Positions 59,167-64,000 of a stretch of 64,000 bases of DNA are shown one piece after another. The position numbers and the translations under genes are program-made. This DNA comes from Micromonospora sp. NBC_00389. GTDB lineage: Bacteria > Actinomycetota > Actinomycetes > Mycobacteriales > Micromonosporaceae. The number at the start of each line of letters is the position of its first letter. The stretch's first letter is position 1. The notes under the pieces were generated by a model. It searched no databases. It had not been told where the DNA came from and saw only the letters and a list, made by a program, of their open reading frames with translations. The stretch lies in assembly GCF_036059255.1 (NCBI RefSeq), contig NZ_CP107947.1:4898001-4962000 (forward strand), written 5' to 3'.

Positions 59167-62100
59167 GTCCAGCTCATCAGGAGCAGTCGTTTGAGGCGGG
59201 CATCGAGGCGGAGTTGCTCGGCTCAGGGTGGTTGGCCAGCGCTGCCACCAACTACGACCGGCAGTTTGGGCTAGATACCGCTGAGCTGTTCGCGTTCGTC
59301 GGGGCGACTCAGCCTGACGAGTGGGCGAAGCTGCTGGCCTACCACGGGAACAACCCAAATGAGGCGCAGCGGCATTTCGCTCAGTACCTTGCCAAGCAGA
59401 TCGACGAGCGCGGCCCCCTCGACGTCCTCCGCCGAGGCCTCAAGGACAAGGGCGTCCTCATCCGCCTCGCCTACTTCAAGCCCGCTCATGCCATCACCGA
59501 CGATGCGCTTAAGCTCTACCGCGCCAACCGCCTCACCGTCACCCGCCAGCTCGCCTACTCGACGAGCAACAGCAACACCCTCGACCTGGTCCTCTTCGTC
59601 AACGGCATCCCTCTCGCCACGGCCGAGCTGAAGAACCCGCTCACCGGGCAGACCGTCGAGGACGCTAAGAAGCAATACCGGGAGACCCGCGACCCGAAGG
59701 AATTGCTCTTCGCACGGCGTACCCTCGTGCACTTCGCCGTGGATCCCGACCTGGTATTCGTCACGACGAAGCTGGCCAGCGACAAGACCCCGTTTCTGCC
59801 CTTCAACACCGGCTCCGACGGGCCGGGCGTGTCCGGCGGCGCTGGCAACCCGCCCGCCGGCGAGAGCGGCTACCGCAGCTCCTACCTGTGGCAGCAGATC
59901 TGGCACCCGGACACCTGGATGGACCTGCTCCGGCGGTTCCTGCACACCGACAAGGAATCGAAGGCGCTGATCTTCCCGCGCTACCACCAGTGGCACGCGG
60001 TCACCCAGCTCACCGACCACGCCGCCCGCAATGGCTCTGGCCACAACTACATGGTGATGCACTCGGCCGGGTCGGGCAAGTCGAACACCATCGCCTGGCT
60101 GGCACACCGGCTCTCCAGCCTGCACACCGCACCGGCGCTCGACGAGGAGGCCCGGGCCAAGGGGCTGCGCCCCAACGAGCCGGTCTTCGACAAGGTCATC
60201 ATCATCACCGACCGGGTGGTGCTGGATCGGCAGTTGCAGGACACCGTCTTCCAGTTCGAGCACGTGCCGGGCGTGGTGCAGCGGATTGACAAGGATTCGG
60301 CCCAGCTTGCCGCCGCCCTCCAGGGCGAGACGGCCAAGGTCGTCATCACGACCATGCAGAAGTTTCCCTACATTCTCAATCAGGTGCAGGGGCTGCGCGG
60401 TAAGCGGTTTGCCGTCATCGTTGACGAGGCGCACTCGTCGCAGTCCGGTGACTCGGCCGCCGCGCTGAAGAAGGTGCTGCTCAAGCTCGGTAGCGACGAC
60501 GTGGACGAGTCGGGCGACCTGCTCACCGCGTCAGCGCTGGCCCGCGGCCGGCACGAGACGCTGTCGTACTTCGCGTTCACCGCCACGCCGAAGCCGAAGA
60601 CCCTGGAGCTGTTCGGCACGCCGCACCCGGTCACCGGCAACCCGCAGCCGTTCCACACGTACTCGATGCGGCAGGCCATCGACGAGGGCTTCATTCTCGA
60701 TGTGCTGCGCAATTACCTGACCTACAAGTCTTACTGGAAGCTGGCCAACGCCAACCCCGACGATCCCGAGGTCGACCCGAAGAAGGCCGGCGCCCAGCTC
60801 GCCCGCTTCGCCAGCCTGCATCCCACCATGCAGGCGCAGAAGGCCGAAATCATCGTCGAGCACTTCCGCAAGCACACCGCGCCGCGCCTGGGCAATCGCG
60901 CCAAGGCCATGGTGGTCACCGGATCCCGCGAGGCCGCGGTCCGCCTGCACACCGCCATCAAGAAGTACGTCGAGATGCAGGGCTACGTCGGGTGCGACTC
61001 CCTGGTCGCCTTCTCCGGCGACCTGGAGGTCGACGGCGTCGAGCACACCGAAGCGCGGAGCAACGGCTTCAGCGAGGGCGAGTTGCCCGAGCGGTTCGCC
61101 TACACCGCCGCCGACGACAAGCATGCTGGCACGCCCAAGGCCAAGCAGCCGACCGAATATCGGATCCTGGTCGTCGCCGAGAAGTACCAGACCGGCTTCG
61201 ACCAGCCGCTGCTAACCACGATGTACGTCGACAAGCTTCTCAAGAACGTCGCCGCCGTGCAGACCCTGTCCCGGCTCAACCGCACCCACCCGCTCAAGGC
61301 CCAGGGTGACGTCTTCGTCCTCGACTTCGTCAACGAGGCCGGCGACATCGCCGAGCATTTCAAGCCGTACTTCGAGACCGCCGCCACCACCCCCACCGAC
61401 CCCAACGTTCTCTACACCGCGCAGAACGCGGTGACGGGCTACCCGGTGCTGGTGGACTCGGAGATGCAGGCGTACGCCGACGCCCTGCTCGCCGCCGAGC
61501 AGAAGGCAACCAGCGACACCGCGCTTCAGCGGGCGCACGCCGCTCTCTACCGCTTCACGGAGCCGGCCGTCCAGCGCTTCAACGCCCTGGCCGCCGACGA
61601 CCCGGAGGCAGCGGACACCTTCCGGTCCGCGCTGCGCGACTACACCCGGATGTACGCGTTCCTCAGCCAGGTCGTGCCGTACCACGACGAGGATCTGGAA
61701 CGGCTCTACCTGTACGGACGGGCGTTGCTCAACCGGTTGCCCCGGCGGCAGGACCCGTCCGTCGACATCGGTGAGGTGCAGTTGACCCACCTGCGGGTCA
61801 GCAAGACCGGCGAGCACGACGCGTCGCTGTCGCCCGAGGGCGAGCAGATGCTGCCCGGCTTCCTCGGCGGGGGAGCGGGTCAGCAGCACGACCTGGAGAA
61901 GGTCGTGTTGTCGGAGCTGATTGACGTCTTCAACGACAGGTTCGGCATCGGGCTGGGCGAGGCCGACAAGGTCTGGGTCGAGCAGCAGATCGTCGCGCTG
62001 GCCGAGGACGGCACCCTCGAAGCCGCCGCGATGGTCAACGACGAGAGCAACTTCGGCGTGGTCTGCGACAAGCGGATCGAGGACGTGATCCTGTCCCGGC

Positions 62101-62222
62101 ACGACGACAACGGCAAGCTGATGCAGCGCTACCTCGACGACGATGCGTTGCGCTCGCAGCTCAACCAGTTCGCGCGTCGCCAGGCGTACCAAATGATCCG
62201 CCGCCGTAAGGGCATCGCCTAG
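59163..62222 (+). CDS. hsdR: Type I restriction endonuclease, motor/nuclease subunit
   Basis: 1019 residues from ATG 59163, overlapping the hsdS stop. PD-(D/E)xK nuclease: Asp141 and Glu155-x-Lys157 (TLDLVLF..., TAELKNP). SF2 translocase: Walker A HSAGSGKSN near 299-307, DEAH box VDEAHSSQSG, motif III FTATPKP and motif VI VQTLSRLNRTHP. All key residues are present, so the system looks functional. Confidence 0.95.
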   Translation: MSPAHQEQSFEAGIEAELLGSGWLASAATNYDRQFGLDTAELFAFVGATQPDEWAKLLAYHGNNPNEAQRHFAQYLAKQIDERGPLDVLRRGLKDKGVLIRLAYFKPAHAITDDALKLYRANRLTVTRQLAYSTSNSNTLDLVLFVNGIPLATAELKNPLTGQTVEDAKKQYRETRDPKELLFARRTLVHFAVDPDLVFVTTKLASDKTPFLPFNTGSDGPGVSGGAGNPPAGESGYRSSYLWQQIWHPDTWMDLLRRFLHTDKESKALIFPRYHQWHAVTQLTDHAARNGSGHNYMVMHSAGSGKSNTIAWLAHRLSSLHTAPALDEEARAKGLRPNEPVFDKVIIITDRVVLDRQLQDTVFQFEHVPGVVQRIDKDSAQLAAALQGETAKVVITTMQKFPYILNQVQGLRGKRFAVIVDEAHSSQSGDSAAALKKVLLKLGSDDVDESGDLLTASALARGRHETLSYFAFTATPKPKTLELFGTPHPVTGNPQPFHTYSMRQAIDEGFILDVLRNYLTYKSYWKLANANPDDPEVDPKKAGAQLARFASLHPTMQAQKAEIIVEHFRKHTAPRLGNRAKAMVVTGSREAAVRLHTAIKKYVEMQGYVGCDSLVAFSGDLEVDGVEHTEARSNGFSEGELPERFAYTAADDKHAGTPKAKQPTEYRILVVAEKYQTGFDQPLLTTMYVDKLLKNVAAVQTLSRLNRTHPLKAQGDVFVLDFVNEAGDIAEHFKPYFETAATTPTDPNVLYTAQNAVTGYPVLVDSEMQAYADALLAAEQKATSDTALQRAHAALYRFTEPAVQRFNALAADDPEAADTFRSALRDYTRMYAFLSQVVPYHDEDLERLYLYGRALLNRLPRRQDPSVDIGEVQLTHLRVSKTGEHDASLSPEGEQMLPGFLGGGAGQQHDLEKVVLSELIDVFNDRFGIGLGEADKVWVEQQIVALAEDGTLEAAAMVNDESNFGVVCDKRIEDVILSRHDDNGKLMQRYLDDDALRSQLNQFARRQAYQMIRRRKGIA

Positions 62223-62309
62223 CGGCAAAGCCGGCCGGGCGGCATCTAGATCGCTCCCGGTCGCACCGTCCAGGAAGCTACTTTCGCCTTCAACGCGGTA
62301 GGGAATGAG

Positions 62310-63179
62310 ATGCAGGTCTGGATCGCTAGGGACTCCACCACAACGGCCATCGCCCTCCGCCCTGTGGGGATCAATAGAAATCCCAATCGGCATAAGTTGC
62401 CGAGCATCACCGTCGTCACTCCTGGACCGCCTTTGACGGAGAAATCTGCGAGCCGCAGAGCCAAGTTTCAGCTCGTACTAGTGGCATTGGGCGCCCTCTA
62501 CCTGTGCGGCACCGGTGCAGGTGCGTATTGGTGGTTGATCCTCATGGCTGCGGTCGTGCTCGCTATGGCGATCTTCTCCGCCTCCGTCAAGGCTGAGCAG
62601 TTGGGCACGGTGATCACCCCCGATCGCCATCGCCATCCCGATGCGCACCGGGTGCTCATGAGCCAGCAGGAGCGAAGCGAATTTGACGCTCTGTTGAGGC
62701 TGGCGGAACGGGTAGCCAAGACACTTCCCGCACTTCAAGGCCTCGTGGACTCGAACGAAGCAGGTAGGTTGCTGGCGCAGGGCTTGTGGCATGGCGCGAA
62801 GAATCTAGCGCGCAAGCAGGAGATCCGAGAGGTGCGCGACGATCTGAAGCGGCATGCCGTGGCGCGGTCCGACGAGGTGAGCCGCTCCCGGTTGGATCTC
62901 CTGCATCAGCAGCAGCGGGCTGGCGCTCTCTGGAACGAGGTCAACGCAGAACTCGAGAAGCTCACCTCCCAGCTGACCGCCGCCGCGGCGGCTGGAGAGA
63001 CCTTCATCCGCGATCGCGACTTGGATGACACCCTGGACCGCACTGAGAAGGCGCTCGCAAAGTTGTCGATCGACGACCCGGCAGTGCCGTCAGCTGCGAC
63101 CGAGCATCTGGCGGAGGAGACGACCGCGGTCGTGCAGGCCTACCGGGAGCTTAACGACCTGTACGGCGGCAAGCGCTAG
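62310..63179 (+). CDS. Membrane/coiled-coil protein, hypothetical
   Basis: 289 residues from ATG 62310; no good ribosome site, and the N-terminal 45 residues may be an over-extension. Two hydrophobic stretches (FQLVLVALGALYLCGTGAGA, WWLILMAAVVLAMAIFSASV) are followed by about 180 residues of charged helix (SQQERSEFDALLRLAERVAK, RSRLDLLHQQQRAGALWNEV, ELEKLTSQLTAAAAAGETFI). It follows hsdR by 87 bases on the same strand. Role unknown; similar in plan to the proteins at 43490 and 44835. Confidence 0.65.
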   Translation: MQVWIARDSTTTAIALRPVGINRNPNRHKLPSITVVTPGPPLTEKSASRRAKFQLVLVALGALYLCGTGAGAYWWLILMAAVVLAMAIFSASVKAEQLGTVITPDRHRHPDAHRVLMSQQERSEFDALLRLAERVAKTLPALQGLVDSNEAGRLLAQGLWHGAKNLARKQEIREVRDDLKRHAVARSDEVSRSRLDLLHQQQRAGALWNEVNAELEKLTSQLTAAAAAGETFIRDRDLDDTLDRTEKALAKLSIDDPAVPSAATEHLAEETTAVVQAYRELNDLYGGKR

Positions 63180-63223
63180 CAGCATTCGTAGATAGCGGCG
63201 ACTCACAGCGGGGGGAGGGCTTC

Positions 63224-64000
63224 ATGCGGGCGCAGGAGCGTGTCGCCGACCGGTACGAGCTGACTTACCCGGTCGGCCGCGGGGGCATGGGGGAGGTGTG
63301 GGCGGGCTTCGACGAGAAGCTGGACCGGCCAGTCGCCATCAAGTTCCTCCGCCAGCTCGCCATCCCCGAGGGCGAGCGTGAGAACGCCGTCGAACGCTTC
63401 ATGCGAGAGGCTCGGGTCACCGCCCGCCTCGACCATCCTGGCGTGCCGAGCGTGCACGATGTCGGCTACCACGGCGACGACATCTACATCGTCATGCAAC
63501 TCGTGCCTGGCCTCGTACTGGCCGACCTGGTCGCCGAGCGGGGCTGGCTCTCCGTACCGTGGGCCGCCGCAATCGGCGCCCAGATCTGCTCGGTGCTAGC
63601 CGCCGCACACGCCGCCTCGCTTGTACACCGCGACCTCAAGCCACAAAACCTCATGGTCACCCCGTCCGGGTCGGTCAAGGTCCTCGACTTCGGGGTGGCC
63701 GCGCTGCTCGGCCCGGACGTACCCCGCCTCACCGCCACCAGCCACACCCTTGGCACCCCCACCTACATGGCTCCGGAACAGGCCCTCAACAGCGCGGTCG
63801 GCCCTCGGGCCGACCTCTACGCCCTGGGGTGCGTCCTGTTCGAGCTTTTGACCGGGACCCCGCCGTACCGCGCGGACACCGCGCTCGGCCTGCTGCACCG
63901 GCACATGAACGACCCGATTCCGTCGGTAACCGAACATCGGGCTGGGGTGCCAGACGGTTTGGTGGAACTCGTCGCGCGGTTGCTCGCGAAGGACCCGCAG
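63224..64000 (+). CDS. Serine/threonine protein kinase (partial, N-terminal 259 residues)
   Basis: ATG 63224 with GGGGGAGG a few bases upstream. Hanks-type kinase: glycine loop VGRGGMGEVWAG, ATP Lys in VAIKFL, catalytic HRDLKPQN, DFG in VLDFGVA, and APE as MAPEQ. The gene runs off the window. PknB-type kinases in actinomycetes often carry C-terminal membrane and sensor domains, which cannot be seen here. Confidence 0.93.
   Translation, partial: MRAQERVADRYELTYPVGRGGMGEVWAGFDEKLDRPVAIKFLRQLAIPEGERENAVERFMREARVTARLDHPGVPSVHDVGYHGDDIYIVMQLVPGLVLADLVAERGWLSVPWAAAIGAQICSVLAAAHAASLVHRDLKPQNLMVTPSGSVKVLDFGVAALLGPDVPRLTATSHTLGTPTYMAPEQALNSAVGPRADLYALGCVLFELLTGTPPYRADTALGLLHRHMNDPIPSVTEHRAGVPDGLVELVARLLAKDPQ

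Noticed and set aside
1..64000. tRNA, rRNA, CRISPR array or replication origin
   Set aside because: No cloverleaf-like sequence, rRNA stretch, regularly spaced repeat or DnaA-box cluster was found on reading both strands.

Overview
The window is high-GC (roughly 70 %) actinobacterial DNA with many GTG starts and four-base start/stop overlaps. Protein flavour (large secreted M14 peptidase, GH18 chitinase, DUF2637-type transfer protein, ROK regulators) points to a filamentous actinomycete, most likely Micromonosporaceae. That placement is inference; there is no rRNA, tRNA or CRISPR array to confirm it.

Region 1 (1-15.9 kb) is a dense catabolic cluster for an unidentified cyclic, possibly aromatic or lactone-forming, compound. 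It encodes amidohydrolases/cyclases, two short-chain dehydrogenases, two 3-hydroxyisobutyrate-dehydrogenase-like enzymes, an aldehyde dehydrogenase, an enoyl-CoA hydratase-like protein, a luciferase-like monooxygenase, a carboxymuconolactone-decarboxylase-like protein, an enol-lactonase-like hydrolase and a Gfo/Idh/MocA oxidoreductase. Its regulators are PucR-type, GntR/FCD-type, and an unusual fusion of a flavin reductase with a GntR/FCD regulator. Two GTATAC palindromes, centred 20 bp apart, sit at the main divergent promoter.

Region 2 (15.9-21.3 kb) is decayed accessory DNA: a GntR/FCD remnant, small membrane proteins, a DUF2637-like mobile-element protein, a flavin monooxygenase fragment and an IS30-type fragment.

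Region 3 (21.3-34.0 kb) is a second catabolic unit. A secreted PIG-L deacetylase diverges from a ROK repressor, which is followed by a ferric-type ABC importer (binding protein, ATPase, fused permease), a creatininase-family amidase, an amidohydrolase, an ArgH-family lyase and a ROK kinase-like protein. The order suggests uptake and stepwise hydrolysis/elimination of an N-substituted, possibly metal-chelating, compound.

Region 4 (34.0-43.1 kb) holds a SigJ-type ECF sigma factor with a run-on C-terminus, divergent from an AhpD-like gene, then a damaged ISL3 element, an M14 carboxypeptidase, an orphan EACC1 protein, a chitinase, a bile-acid:sodium symporter-family protein and a PPOX-type F420/flavin oxidoreductase.

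Region 5 (43.2-47.5 kb) is again accessory. It has two membrane/coiled-coil proteins, one interrupted by an internally deleted 725-bp IS with 16-bp inverted repeats and a TA duplication, then an endonuclease VII-like protein and a run of small proteins including a zinc-ribbon protein.

Region 6 (47.5-64 kb) reads as a defence-type island. It contains a zinc-hook SMC/Rad50-like ATPase translationally coupled to a small all-helical (HEPN-like?) protein, an RNase H, two envelope proteins, a stand-alone N6-methylase whose motif IV reads HPPF, a PIN/RHH toxin-antitoxin pair, and a complete Type I restriction-modification operon (hsdM-hsdS-hsdR). A membrane/coiled-coil protein and the start of a serine/threonine kinase follow. 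The coupled ATPase plus small helical protein is my best candidate for an undescribed system.
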